The notes: generated by a model from the letters alone, not told the origin. A stretch of 64,000 nt of DNA from Sphingomonas sp. (GCF_017304615.1 NZ_JAFKLZ010000003.1:248001-312000), one strand, 5' to 3'; shown: positions 25,833-34,950, numbered from the stretch's first letter. Numbers and translations: made by a program.

Positions 25833-27791
25833 ATGTTTCTAGCTGATAGCGAGACCAAGATCGATCTCCTCAACAACGAGGCGATCGCTCAATCGATCAT
25901 CGCCCTGCTGAGGGAGAGACCCGGTCGTCCGGTGACGATCGGCGTGCACGGCGACTGGGGCGCCGGCAAATCGAGCATCCTGGAAATGATCGAGGCCGGG
26001 ATGGTGAGCCACGATCGCGCGCTCTGCATCAAGTTCAACGGCTGGCGGTTCCAGGGGTTCGAGGACGCGAAGATCGCGTTGATCGAGGGCATCGTGACCG
26101 CGCTCGTCGAGAGCCGATCGCTGCTCGCCAAGGCCGGCGAGACGGTCAAGGAGGTCTTCAAACGGATCGACTGGTTGAAGGTCGCGCGCCACGCGGGCGG
26201 CCTCGCCGTCACCGCTGTCACAGGGTTGCCGACACCCGATCAGATCGGCACGATCGTCTCTACCTTGAAGGGCTTCGCGAGCGACCCGATGAAACTCGCG
26301 ACGAAGGAGAATTACGACGGTGTCATCGACAGCGTCGAAGGCCTGCTCAAGCCCGCGAAGTCGAAACACGTGCCCGAGGAAATCGAGGAATTCCGCAAGG
26401 CGTTCGATGACCTGCTGGAGAAGGCGGGGATCGACCAGCTCGTCGTCCTGATCGACGATCTGGACCGCTGCCTGCCGGACACGGCCATCGAGACGCTCGA
26501 GGCGATCCGTCTGTTCGTGTTCACTGACAACACCGCGTTCGTCGTCGCGGCCGACGAGGCGATGATCGAATATTCGGTTCGCAAGCACTTCCCCGATCTG
26601 CCGGACACGACAGGGCCGCGCGATTACGCGCGCAATTACCTCGAGAAGCTCATCCAGGTGCCGTTCCGCATCCCGGCCTTGGGCGAGGCCGAAACGCGCA
26701 TCTACGTCACCCTGCTGTTGGTCGGCACCGAGCTCGGGGAGGACGATGAAGGTTTCACGGAACTGATCAACGCGGCGCGCGACCTGCTGCGTCGTCCGTG
26801 GACCAATGCGGGCCTGGATGCAGAGACGGTCAAGAAGGCGCTGGGCGATAAAGCCGGTGCAGCGCAGAACGCGATCACGCTGAGCGACCAGATCGGGCCG
26901 CTGCTGGCGAGCGGGACGCAGGGTAATCCACGGCAGATCAAGCGGTTCCTCAACGCGCTGCTGCTGCGCCAGCACATCGCGGGAACGCGCGGGTTCGGCA
27001 AGGACATCGGGCTGCCGGTGCTCGCCAAGCTGATGCTCGCCGAGCGTTTCATCCCGCGGTTCTTCGACCAGATCGCAAGCGCCGCCGCCCGCGATCCCGA
27101 CGGCAAGTGCGAGGATCTGGCGGCCCTGGAAAAGACGCCGGAAGAGCCGCCGTCCGCCGTGGCCGAGGCCGGTCCGAAGATCAGGGTCGTCGATCCCAAG
27201 CCGGCATCCCGCGACAAGCCGAAGGCCGACAGCGAGCAGGTGATCGAATGGCGCGGCTCGGAGGCGATCCGAGATTGGGCGAAGCTGACTCCCGGCCTAG
27301 CTGGCGTCGATCTCCGGCCTTACTTGTTCGTCGCCAAGGATCGGAAGGACTATTTCGGCGCGACCTCCGCGCTAGGCCGATTGACTGCCGTCGTCGACAA
27401 GCTGTTGGGGCCGAAAATCCTCGTCCAGGGTCTCGAGCCCGAGTTGAAACAACTCGCGCCCGCAGAGGCCGGGCAGGTCTTCGAAGCACTACGGTCGCGG
27501 ATCATGGGTAGCGATGCGTTCGATACCGCGCCGGCCGGGATCGACGGCGTGGGCGTGCTGGTCAGGGCGCATCCTACCCTGCAAGGAAACTTGGTCGATA
27601 TGCTGGAGGCGCTTCCCGCCGCGCGCTGCGGACCCTGGCCGGCGCAGGGCTGGACCGGCGTGATCGTCTCGACCGAGGCGAAGACGCGGTTCGACGCGTT
27701 GGTGAAGGTTTGGTCGCAGTTGGACGGTAAGTCCGGTCTCAAGACGACGGCGACGGCGGCGCTGCGCACACCCACGCGGAGGGGCGGCTGA
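25833..27791 (+). CDS. qatA: QatA: KAP-family P-loop NTPase of Qat defence system
   Basis: A 652-aa KAP NTPase, the ATPase of the four-gene Qat anti-phage system. Walker A is HGDWGAGKSS (Lys at residue 46) and Walker B is VVLIDDLDR (about 205-212), with a hydrophobic insertion between them (around residues 120-145) as in other KAP proteins. The C-terminal 200 residues are family-specific. The stop overlaps the next ATG by one base (TGATG). The order ATPase, unknown protein, QueC-like, TatD-like fits qatABCD exactly. How the NTPase senses infection is not known. Confidence 0.92.
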   Translation: MFLADSETKIDLLNNEAIAQSIIALLRERPGRPVTIGVHGDWGAGKSSILEMIEAGMVSHDRALCIKFNGWRFQGFEDAKIALIEGIVTALVESRSLLAKAGETVKEVFKRIDWLKVARHAGGLAVTAVTGLPTPDQIGTIVSTLKGFASDPMKLATKENYDGVIDSVEGLLKPAKSKHVPEEIEEFRKAFDDLLEKAGIDQLVVLIDDLDRCLPDTAIETLEAIRLFVFTDNTAFVVAADEAMIEYSVRKHFPDLPDTTGPRDYARNYLEKLIQVPFRIPALGEAETRIYVTLLLVGTELGEDDEGFTELINAARDLLRRPWTNAGLDAETVKKALGDKAGAAQNAITLSDQIGPLLASGTQGNPRQIKRFLNALLLRQHIAGTRGFGKDIGLPVLAKLMLAERFIPRFFDQIASAAARDPDGKCEDLAALEKTPEEPPSAVAEAGPKIRVVDPKPASRDKPKADSEQVIEWRGSEAIRDWAKLTPGLAGVDLRPYLFVAKDRKDYFGATSALGRLTAVVDKLLGPKILVQGLEPELKQLAPAEAGQVFEALRSRIMGSDAFDTAPAGIDGVGVLVRAHPTLQGNLVDMLEALPAARCGPWPAQGWTGVIVSTEAKTRFDALVKVWSQLDGKSGLKTTATAALRTPTRRGG

Positions 27792-28672
27792 TGGGAACGT
27801 CGAGCGCATTCGGCGGCGCCGGCGGGGGCACGCCTCTCGTCCCGAGCTGGGTCGATGGTGGCGGCGCCGCGCCGGCCACGCCGGCGTCCACACCAGCCGC
27901 TCCGACCGCGCCGGCACCGGCGCCGGTTCAGACCCCGGCCGCCCCGGCGGCTCGGCCGGCCCCGACCGCGGCGCCGGGCGGCGCTCGACGGTTCAGTGAC
28001 GCGCGCCGGAACTTCTCGTCCTTCACCGGCTCCGGCGGGTCGGACCGACGCAGCCTCGGCAGGGCGGTATCGCAATACGTCTCGCGAAGTTCGGGCGGAG
28101 CGGGAAACGCCGCGCGCAAGATGGGATCGTCCCGCGCGTCGGCGGCCAGGCTCGCGGGTTTCCTCGGCGACGTCCGCCGCGGCGGGCTCGTGCAGGCGCT
28201 CCGCTCGCTCGATCTCGGCGCGTTAGCCGGGCAGCCGATCGAGCGCGTCTTCGCGGATCTCGCCGACTATATCTGCCCGGAAGGCGGATCGATCGACGAG
28301 GGCATCGCGCGCGAGGCGTTCATCGAAACCGTCGCCGAACTGGCCTCGGCCGGTATCCACGATCTCGACACGCTGACGCCGGCGCAGACGCAGACGGTGT
28401 TCGAGCTCTACGCCGCGCATACGATCGAGGCCCGGATCTGCAACGACATCGGCACGAAGATGGTGACTCTGCCGACGAGCGCGGCGGCAGCCGAGCGGGT
28501 GCAGGCGCAGCTGCACGACTTCATCCTGCGCGGCGTGAGCGACGCATTGGCGACAATCGGAACGGACATCGGTACGCTGACGCCGGATCGCGTCAACGAC
28601 TTCGTCGGCGGCGTCTACCAATCCGCATTCGAGGTTCTCGAAGCGCTCGGCGAGGCGGAGGCGGAACGATGA
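27791..28672 (+). CDS. qatB: QatB: Qat system protein of unknown function
   Basis: A 293-aa protein in the qatB position. The first 80 residues are low-complexity, rich in Pro, Ala and Gly (GGAGGGTPLVPSW, APTAPAPAPVQT), probably a flexible linker. The remainder is helical (LAGFLGDVRRGGLVQALRSL, AFIETVAELASAGIHDLDTL). Sequence alone gives no enzyme motif. It overlaps the qatC start by four bases, indicating tight coupling. Assignment rests on length, the disordered N-terminus and gene order. Confidence 0.85.
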   Translation: MGTSSAFGGAGGGTPLVPSWVDGGGAAPATPASTPAAPTAPAPAPVQTPAAPAARPAPTAAPGGARRFSDARRNFSSFTGSGGSDRRSLGRAVSQYVSRSSGGAGNAARKMGSSRASAARLAGFLGDVRRGGLVQALRSLDLGALAGQPIERVFADLADYICPEGGSIDEGIAREAFIETVAELASAGIHDLDTLTPAQTQTVFELYAAHTIEARICNDIGTKMVTLPTSAAAAERVQAQLHDFILRGVSDALATIGTDIGTLTPDRVNDFVGGVYQSAFEVLEALGEAEAER

Positions 28673-30018
28673 ACCGGCATGTGATCATAGGGCGGTTCGG
28701 GGATGAAGATCGGCAGCGAGTTCCGTCAGCCAGGGACGAGGTCGTAACGAGCCTACAACTCGCGGCCGGCAAGACGATCCGTTACGGGATCGGCCACGCG
28801 TTGAACGATCTGCGGGCTCTCGGTTTGGTACCGAGCGATATCGGCATCGATTTCATGGTGCTGGCCGCCCACGTCCACGCCGCCGACACCCGCCTGTCGC
28901 GTGCGTCCGAATCCCAGGACGGCTGGACACGCGAGATCAGGCTCGTCGTGCCCGTCAGCGACCCCGCGCGCTGGACGGCCGCCGCCGAGATCGTCCGTCG
29001 CGCGCTCGACTTCCTGACCGGCGACAGGTGGACGATTGGGTTCAGGGCGCGGCCAAAACCATTCCAAGACATCGCGCTGCCGCTCCCACCGGCTTTGCTC
29101 GACAGCCCTTATGATGGCATCAGCCTGTTCTCCGGCGGTCTGGACAGCCTCATCGGGGCGATCGACCGCCTCGAAGACAGCAAGACGCCGCTGCTCGTCA
29201 GCCACGCCGCCGAAGGCGCGGTGAGCAAGTCGCAGGACGATTGCTACAAGGCGCTGAAACAGGCTTACAATGCCAACCCCTTCGAACGGCTTCGGGTGTG
29301 GATGAGCTTCGACGGCAACCTGGTCGACGGTGTCGCCGCCGAACACACCACGCGAGGGAGGTCGTTCCTGTTCTTCGCGCTCGGCGTCTGTGCCGGCACC
29401 GCGCTCGGCAAACCGTTCACGCTGCAGGTGCCCGAGAATGGCCTGATCGCGCTGAACGTGCCGCTCGATCCACTCCGGCTCGGCGCGCTCAGCACGCGCA
29501 CCACGCATCCGTTCCACATCGCGCGGTGGAACGAATTGCTCGGCGCGATCGGCGTGCCAGGTAAACTCCACAATCCATATTGGGACAAAACCAAGGGCGA
29601 GATGGTTGGCGGATGCGCCAACCAGGCGCTGCTCGATTCGATCTCGGCCGCTTCGCTGTCCTGCTCGTCGCCGGCCAAGGCGCGCTGGCAGGGTCTACCG
29701 CAAGGTCATTGCGGATATTGCCTGCCCTGCTTGATCCGCCGCGCGTCGCTATTTGGCCGCGACAAGACCACCTACAGCTTGCTGGACTTGAACGCGCGCA
29801 AGCTCGACACCGGCCAGGCCGAAGGCCAACAGGTCCGCTCGTTCCAGATCGCGATCGATCGTCTCGCCAAGCGGCCGGAACTCGCGTCGCTCCTGATTCA
29901 TAAGTCCGGTAGCTTGCGCGATGTGGCGGCGAATGTGGACGCACTCGCCGGCGTCTACGGCCGCGGGTTGGCCGAGGTCGGCCGATTGCTGGCTGGCGTC
30001 ACGGCGGGTCCGCGCTAA
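28669..30018 (+). CDS. qatC: QatC: QueC-like PP-loop protein of Qat system
   Basis: A 449-aa protein with a QueC-like domain. The PP-loop ATP pyrophosphatase motif SGGLDS is at residues 155-160, and a four-cysteine zinc site is formed by C332 and the CGYC-x2-C group (C348, C351, C354). QueC makes 7-cyano-7-deazaguanine in tRNA modification; here, with the KAP ATPase and TatD-like nuclease genes, it belongs to the Qat defence system, where a deazaguanine or nucleotide-modifying step is inferred. The 150-residue N-terminal extension is specific to the defence family. Confidence 0.92.
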   Translation: MNRHVIIGRFGDEDRQRVPSARDEVVTSLQLAAGKTIRYGIGHALNDLRALGLVPSDIGIDFMVLAAHVHAADTRLSRASESQDGWTREIRLVVPVSDPARWTAAAEIVRRALDFLTGDRWTIGFRARPKPFQDIALPLPPALLDSPYDGISLFSGGLDSLIGAIDRLEDSKTPLLVSHAAEGAVSKSQDDCYKALKQAYNANPFERLRVWMSFDGNLVDGVAAEHTTRGRSFLFFALGVCAGTALGKPFTLQVPENGLIALNVPLDPLRLGALSTRTTHPFHIARWNELLGAIGVPGKLHNPYWDKTKGEMVGGCANQALLDSISAASLSCSSPAKARWQGLPQGHCGYCLPCLIRRASLFGRDKTTYSLLDLNARKLDTGQAEGQQVRSFQIAIDRLAKRPELASLLIHKSGSLRDVAANVDALAGVYGRGLAEVGRLLAGVTAGPR

Positions 30019-30026
30019 CAAGCGGC

Positions 30027-30776
30027 ATGCCTGACACCGCCCTCGTCGATTTCCATTGCCATCTCGACCTCTACCCCGACTTCGAAGCGGCGGTCGCCGC
30101 GTGCGAACGCGAGGGCGTCTATACGCTGACTGTGACGACGACGCCGAAGGCTTGGTCTCGCAACCACGCCGTCACGTCGAAGACCAAGTACGTGCGCGCG
30201 GCGCTCGGACTTCACCCCCAGTTGGTCGGCGAGCGAGCATCGGAGATCGCGTTGTGGGAAGCGCTGCTACCATCCACTCGTTATGTCGGCGAGGTCGGCC
30301 TGGACGCGGGACCGCGCTTCTACAAAACCTTCGACGCTCAGCAGCGCGTGTTCGAGCGGGTGCTGCTGGCGTGCGCCGCCGCGGGGAACAAGATTCTCAC
30401 CATCCATAGCGTTCGGGCGGCGAGGCAGGTGCTGGACATGATCGAGGAGCATCTTCCGCGCGGGGCCGGCACACCGGTCCTGCACTGGTTCACCGGCACG
30501 GTGGCCGAGGCGCGCCGGGCGACCGAGCTCGGATGTTATTTCTCGGTCAACGCCGCGATGATGACCGACGAGAAACGGCGGGCATTGGTGGCGGCATTGC
30601 CGGTCGACCGGTTGCTTACTGAGACCGACGGCCCTTTCACGAAGAAAGGCGAGCGCCCATCGGCGCCAGTGAACGTCATCGACGCGGTTTTCGGGTTGGC
30701 GGAGCTCTTGAATGTTCCACCAGTCGAGATGGCCAGGATGATCCGCGCGAATCTGCGAAGAATGCTTGGAGAATGA
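30027..30776 (+). CDS. qatD: QatD: TatD-like metal-dependent hydrolase of Qat system
   Basis: A 249-aa TatD-family nuclease. Metal ligands are visible in order: FHCHLD (H10, H12), the GEVGLD glutamate near residue 90, ILTIHS, VLHWFTG and LTETDGPF with its aspartate. It starts eight bases after qatC. TatD enzymes cut DNA from the 3' end; in Qat it is a required fourth component. A TIR gene follows on the same strand, 82 bases downstream, and could be read from the same transcript. Confidence 0.92.
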   Translation: MPDTALVDFHCHLDLYPDFEAAVAACEREGVYTLTVTTTPKAWSRNHAVTSKTKYVRAALGLHPQLVGERASEIALWEALLPSTRYVGEVGLDAGPRFYKTFDAQQRVFERVLLACAAAGNKILTIHSVRAARQVLDMIEEHLPRGAGTPVLHWFTGTVAEARRATELGCYFSVNAAMMTDEKRRALVAALPVDRLLTETDGPFTKKGERPSAPVNVIDAVFGLAELLNVPPVEMARMIRANLRRMLGE

Positions 30777-30858
30777 AGGCACGCACCCCGATGTTGAAAT
30801 GCTATTTCGGCGATCTTGCGCCTTATGATGGCGAGCAAGCCAGGGACAAGGATGTTTG

Positions 30859-31407
30859 ATGGCAAGGTATGTAACCAGAGAAGAGTTGCGCGGTTTTGCG
30901 GCGAACATGCCGATTTCCGAGCAAGCGAGCCTCCGAAAGTCGATGGCATCGCGTAGTCTCGCCGGATCGACCTTCTTGTCGCATTCGAGCAAGGATGAGG
31001 ATCTGGTCATCGGCGCTACTAAGGTGCTCGAGAACCATGGGGCCACGGTCTATGTCGACGAGATCGATCCGGCGATGCCGCCCTATACAAGCGAGAAGAC
31101 TGCGAACTTGCTCAAGCGACGAATCGCGCAGACGCAGCGCTTCGTGTTGTTGGCCAGCCCCAACAGCAAGGAGAGTAAGTGGGTGCCATGGGAACTGGGC
31201 ATCGCGGACGGCGAGAAAGGGCTAGAGCGTATCGCGCTGTTCCCGGCTTCGGACTCGAGCGATGGCTGGGCGAACTGGGAATATCTTGGTCTCTATCGTC
31301 GGATTGCCTGGGGCAAGATGGAAGGCAAGGCCGACTACCTCTGGATGGTCCTGGACGAAAAGCGCAATGAGGCGGTACCGCTCCGAGCTTGGCTCACGGG
31401 AGCGTGA
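30859..31407 (+). CDS. TIR-domain protein, probable Thoeris ThsB-type sensor
   Basis: A 182-aa protein from the ATG at 30859. After a 35-residue leader it has a canonical TIR domain: STFLSHSSKDEDLVI, YVDEID and SKWVPWELG, with the catalytic-position glutamate at residue 112. TIR proteins in Thoeris make a cyclic ADP-ribose signal from NAD+ on infection. The downstream SIR2-SLOG gene supports this role. Unlike the two later TIR genes it belongs to the TIR_2 rather than the MTH538/DUF1863 type. A link to the Qat genes upstream is possible but less likely. Confidence 0.8.
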   Translation: MARYVTREELRGFAANMPISEQASLRKSMASRSLAGSTFLSHSSKDEDLVIGATKVLENHGATVYVDEIDPAMPPYTSEKTANLLKRRIAQTQRFVLLASPNSKESKWVPWELGIADGEKGLERIALFPASDSSDGWANWEYLGLYRRIAWGKMEGKADYLWMVLDEKRNEAVPLRAWLTGA

Positions 31408-31494
31408 TAAGCGTTTAATATTGAACCGGATTGGCGTCGGTCATTCTGGTAACGATGACGTCGCGCCATTATTGCGGACGGAAAGGGGACATCT

Positions 31495-32936
31495 GTGAAA
31501 CCGCACGTCATACGCTTCATCGACGACTATTTCCGCGATCTTGAAACCGGCGATGCCGGAATCTTTGCCGGTGCCGGCCTGTCTGTACCTGCCGGTTTCG
31601 TGGATTGGCGCGATCTGCTGCGCCCGCTTGCCAATGAGATCGACCTCGACATCGCGCGCGAAACCGACATGGTGGCCATCGCGCAGTTCCATGTAAACGC
31701 CAACGGCATGAATCGCGCGCGGTTGCACCGGGCGGTTGTGGAAGCGTTTTCGAGCGATGCGCCGCCGACTGCCAATCATCGGTTGCTCGCGCAACTGCCG
31801 GTCACGACGTGGTGGACGACGAATTACGACAAGCTGATCGAAACAGCGCTTCGAGATGCCGGCAAGATCGTCGACGTGAAATATACGGTGCCGCAGCTTG
31901 CCATCACGGCCCCGCGTCGCGACGCCATCGTCTACAAGATGCACGGCGATGTCGAGCACCCCAATCAGGCCGTGGCAACGCGTGATGACTACGAAGGCTA
32001 TTCGACAACGCGCGGCGCATTCATCAATGCGCTGGCCGGTGATCTTGTGTCGAAAACGTTCTTGTTCCTCGGCTTCAGCTTCACCGATCCCAACCTCGAA
32101 CAGGTGCTATCGCGGATCAGGCTGACATTCCGCCAGGATCAGCGTCGCCACTACGCCATCTTCCGCAACTGCAAGCGGGGGCCTGACGATGACGATGCGA
32201 CCTTCGCCCATGCTCGCGTGCGCCAGGAACTCGTGCTCAAGGATCTCGAACGCTAAATATCAAGGCTGTCCTGGTCGACGAATATGACGAGGTCACCGAG
32301 ATCCTCGAAGAACTCGTACGCCGATACCGACGCCGCACGGTATTCGTATCCGCCAGCGCGGCCGATTTCTCACCTTGGGGTGAGGAGGAGGTCACACAGT
32401 TCATGCGATCGCTTGGCGCCGCTTTGGCGACCGCAGGCCTACGGATCGCGACCGGGCTAGGTTTGGGCGTCGGCAACGCCCTGTTTACCGGAGCGGTCGA
32501 GGAGGTCATCCGCCGTAGGCTCGGGCACATTGAAGACTTGATCGTGGCGCGGCCCTTTCCGCAGGCGATCCCTGAAGCCGAGCGGCAAGCGATGTGGGAC
32601 GCTTATCGGCGCAGCATCATCGGTCAGTCTGGCGTGTCGATCTTCCTGTTCGGCAACAAGGATGTCGGCGGGTCGGTGGTGACCGCCGACGGGATGCGTG
32701 CCGAGTTCAAGATCGCGCAGGAGTTAGGATCGGTAACGATCCCGGTCGGAGCGACGGGCTCGATGGCGGAAACGCTCGCCGCCGAAACACTTGCCGCGCC
32801 CGACGATGTGGTTGCGCTGCTCGGTGACGCGGGTGCGGCTGCCATCAAGAAGCTGGCCGAGCCGACCGATTACTTGCAGTCGTTGGTGAAGCCGATCGTC
32901 GAGTTGGTTGGCACGCTGAAGGCGGGTCAGCGATGA
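31495..32936 (+). pseudogene. thsA: ThsA-type SIR2-SLOG NADase, split by a one-base frameshift
   Basis: Frame 1 from GTG 31495 encodes 253 residues of a SIR2 NADase with FAGAGLSVPAG, TTNYD (N110) and KMHGD (H150), the residues needed for NAD+ cleavage in Thoeris ThsA, and stops at TAA 32254-32256. From about 32256, the next frame continues at once with NIKAVLVDEYDE and a SLOG domain (TVFVSASAADFSPW, GLRIATGLGLGVGN), the sensor of the cyclic signal, ending at 32936. The two halves fit one ~480-aa ThsA if one base is restored near 32254. The SLOG half has no in-frame start before ATG 32403, which lies inside the domain. So the gene is either dead in this strain or carries a sequencing error. 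Confidence 0.82.
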
Positions 32937-33042
32937 CGACCGGGTGCGGCGTAAAACGACATTGGCGTTCCTAGCGCGTCCGCTTTGAACGCGTGCGCAC
33001 CCACAGGTTAGCAACCATCAACAAGGCGATAGGATCGAAGAC

Positions 33043-33522
33043 ATGGCCAAGAAATGCTTTCTGAGTTTCCACTACAAGCCGGATAATTGGCGCGTATCTC
33101 AGGTGCGCAATATGGGCGCGATCGAGGAACAGCCGCTGCTCGCCGCGAACGAGTGGGAGGAGATCGAAAAAAAGGGCGACAAGGCGATCGAGGACTGGAT
33201 CGAGAAGCATATGAAGGACAAGCAGTGTCTTGTCGTGCTGGTTGGCGAGAAGACCGCCGGGCGCCCCTGGGTCAAATACGAAATCAAGAAGGCTTGGAAA
33301 GATGGTAAGGGCGTCGTGGGCATTCGCATTCACGGGCTGAAAGATGCGGCGGGCAATCAGGCGAAGATCGGTGGTGATCCGTTCGCCGGCCTGACCGTCG
33401 ACGGAGGCCCCATCGTGGGTGTCGTGCACGACACGCCGTACTCGACGAGCAAATATGTCTATGATCATATCAAGGACAATATCGACGACTGGGTCGATGC
33501 CGCGATCAAGGCGCGTAAGTGA
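33043..33522 (+). CDS. thsB: TIR-like (MTH538/DUF1863) protein, ThsB-type
   Basis: A 159-aa protein of the ThsB family. It opens with AKKCFLSFHYKPDNWR and VRNMGAIE, the signature of the MTH538 TIR-like domain, then QCLVVLVGEKTAGRPWVKYEI with the conserved glutamate at residue 80. ThsB converts NAD+ to the cyclic signal that activates the SIR2-SLOG effector encoded just upstream. It lacks membrane segments and is the size of a bare domain. It is one of three TIR-fold genes around a single thsA, a known arrangement that widens the range of phages sensed. Confidence 0.85.
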   Translation: MAKKCFLSFHYKPDNWRVSQVRNMGAIEEQPLLAANEWEEIEKKGDKAIEDWIEKHMKDKQCLVVLVGEKTAGRPWVKYEIKKAWKDGKGVVGIRIHGLKDAAGNQAKIGGDPFAGLTVDGGPIVGVVHDTPYSTSKYVYDHIKDNIDDWVDAAIKARK

Positions 33523-33577
33523 AGGGAGTCGTTATGTTTGGGCGCGACGATCATGACGTCAAAGGGACAGGCATACG

Positions 33578-34183
33578 TTGACCGTGCGGCGGACCTTCTT
33601 CTCCTTTCATTATCAGCCCGACTGCAGGCGGGCATGGAATGTTCGTAACAGCTGGGTCGTGAGACCGGCGGACGAGGAGAGCCGCGGTTTCTTCGACGCG
33701 AGCGTGTTCGAGAAGTCGAAGCGCGAAGGCGAACAGGCGCTGAAGACCTTCCTCAGGAAGGGCCTTGAAAACACGTCCGTCACCTGTGTGCTCGCGGGCA
33801 CGGAGACTTGGAGCCGGCGCTGGGTGCGCTACGAAATCGCGCGAAGTGTGTTGAAGGGAAATGGCCTGCTGACCGTGCATATTCATGGCGTCCGCGACAT
33901 GAACAATGGGACGTGTGCGAAAGGGCCAGATCCGCTCACAGCTATGGGGCTATACCGGACCGCAAACGGCATTTTCTTTGCCGAGTGGAGCGGCGGCAAG
34001 TGGGTTCGTTACGCCGATCACAGCGCGGCTGTGCCGGAAACCGATCTGTGGTTTGCCGCGCCGCCGGACAATCACGTCGTGGCGCTGTCAGTGCATTGCT
34101 CGGCTCACGATTTTGCGACGGATGACGGTCGGAACAGAATCAGTGCCTGGATCGAGGCGGCTGCGACGCGGGCCGGCAGGTAA
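33578..34183 (+). CDS. TIR-like (MTH538/DUF1863) protein with C-terminal extension
   Basis: A 201-aa second ThsB-type protein starting at TTG 33578 (an in-frame GTG at 33584 is possible). The TIR-like domain is clear: RRTFFSFHYQPD, NVRNSW, SVTCVLAGTETWSRRWVRYEI with glutamate at about residue 86, and VHIHGVRD. After it come about 90 residues not found in the shorter paralogue (GIFFAEWSGGKWVRYADHS, HVVALSVHCSAHDF), which could be a recognition module. It is a diverged paralogue, not a recent copy. Confidence 0.8.
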   Translation: MTVRRTFFSFHYQPDCRRAWNVRNSWVVRPADEESRGFFDASVFEKSKREGEQALKTFLRKGLENTSVTCVLAGTETWSRRWVRYEIARSVLKGNGLLTVHIHGVRDMNNGTCAKGPDPLTAMGLYRTANGIFFAEWSGGKWVRYADHSAAVPETDLWFAAPPDNHVVALSVHCSAHDFATDDGRNRISAWIEAAATRAGR

Positions 34184-34248
34184 GATGGTGCGAAAACGGG
34201 GGGCTGCAATTGACCTCGTCTGGCAAACAAGGTTGTCGCGCTCCCGCG

Positions 34249-34902
34249 CTACTCCTCGACGAACCTGAGCCGATCGAGCTCTGCGCTCACTTCGGTTTCC
34301 GTTGCTGACAATCGCTCGGCCCACTGGCGAACGATCGTTGGCATGTACATCGCGCTATCGAGCACCAGCCCTGCGCCCCCTGCGGCAGCGGCCGTAGCCG
34401 CGGCTCGCCTCTCGTCGATCACGCGCACCGTTCCGAGTGGTTCGACATAGCGTTCGTCATGACGATGTCGCTTGCCCATCTGGGCAAGCGCGTTCGATCC
34501 GAACACTGCAAAGCTCTCGGAGGGGATAGACCGTCGGGCCAGATAGCCCGCCGGTAGCGCATTTTTCGCTCCAGCCAGCATGCACGGCGCTAGTTCGGGC
34601 CAGCGCTCGACCACGTATCGTGCCGCCAGGGCCGGGACCATGAACGCGTCCATCAACTTCGTCGCCGTCGCAAACGCGGCGAGTTCGGCGATGCCATAGC
34701 GTATCCGGCTCGTGGCGTCGTCCCTCACAGGTACGCCATGGCGCTGCAACTGCCGCAGCCGCGCATCGAACGCCGTCCGCGCGCTTACTGGCAGACCACA
34801 CGCATCCATTAAGACTGTCACGCTGTCGGCGAACGTCAGGCTGAGGTGGGAGCTCGGGCTAGACACCGCAGCCTCATGACTCGCTCCCACTGCCCCACGC
34901 AA
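34249..34902 (-). CDS. Hypothetical protein with possible MerR-like HTH
   Basis: A 217-aa protein on the opposite strand to its neighbours. The segment ARLRQLQRHGVPVRDD...IRYGIAELAAFA near residues 45-75 looks like a MerR-type winged helix (a recognition turn followed by a YxxxEL helix), so a transcriptional regulator is possible. The rest is helical with an Ala-rich run. It is divergent from the gene group starting at 34951. The start is uncertain: 34902 gives the longest form, while the ATG at 34806 lacks part of the N-terminal segment. Support is moderate. Confidence 0.55.
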   Translation of the reverse strand: MRGAVGASHEAAVSSPSSHLSLTFADSVTVLMDACGLPVSARTAFDARLRQLQRHGVPVRDDATSRIRYGIAELAAFATATKLMDAFMVPALAARYVVERWPELAPCMLAGAKNALPAGYLARRSIPSESFAVFGSNALAQMGKRHRHDERYVEPLGTVRVIDERRAAATAAAAGGAGLVLDSAMYMPTIVRQWAERLSATETEVSAELDRLRFVEE

Positions 34903-34911
34903 GTATCCCCG

Positions 34912-34941
34912 TTGACTCAGACAACAACACGGACGTATAGG
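34912..34941 (+). promoter_or_regulatory. Sigma-70-like promoter for the 34951 operon
   Basis: TTGACT (34912-34917) and TATAGG (34936-34941) are separated by 18 bases, close to housekeeping consensus. Transcription would begin near 34948, only a few bases before the ATG at 34951, so the mRNA would be nearly leaderless; no ribosome-binding site is visible. Confidence 0.5.
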
Positions 34942-34950
34942 AATGACGCC

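Noticed and set aside
25839-26975. Long open frame opposite qatA
   Set aside because: It is antisense to a clear KAP NTPase and reflects high-GC codon use; it has no start signal or recognisable family.
28669-30776. Queuosine biosynthesis and housekeeping TatD as explanation for qatC and qatD
   Set aside because: The 150-residue extension of the QueC-like protein and the KAP ATPase upstream in an overlapping operon fit the Qat system instead.
31089-31115. GAGAAGACTGCGAAC similar to the tRNA-Leu T-arm
   Set aside because: It lies inside the TIR gene coding sequence and matches only partially; chance similarity.
32245-32265. Programmed -1 frameshift to join SIR2 and SLOG
   Set aside because: No slippery heptamer (X XXY YYZ) is present at GAACGCTAAATATC, so mutation or sequencing error is more likely.
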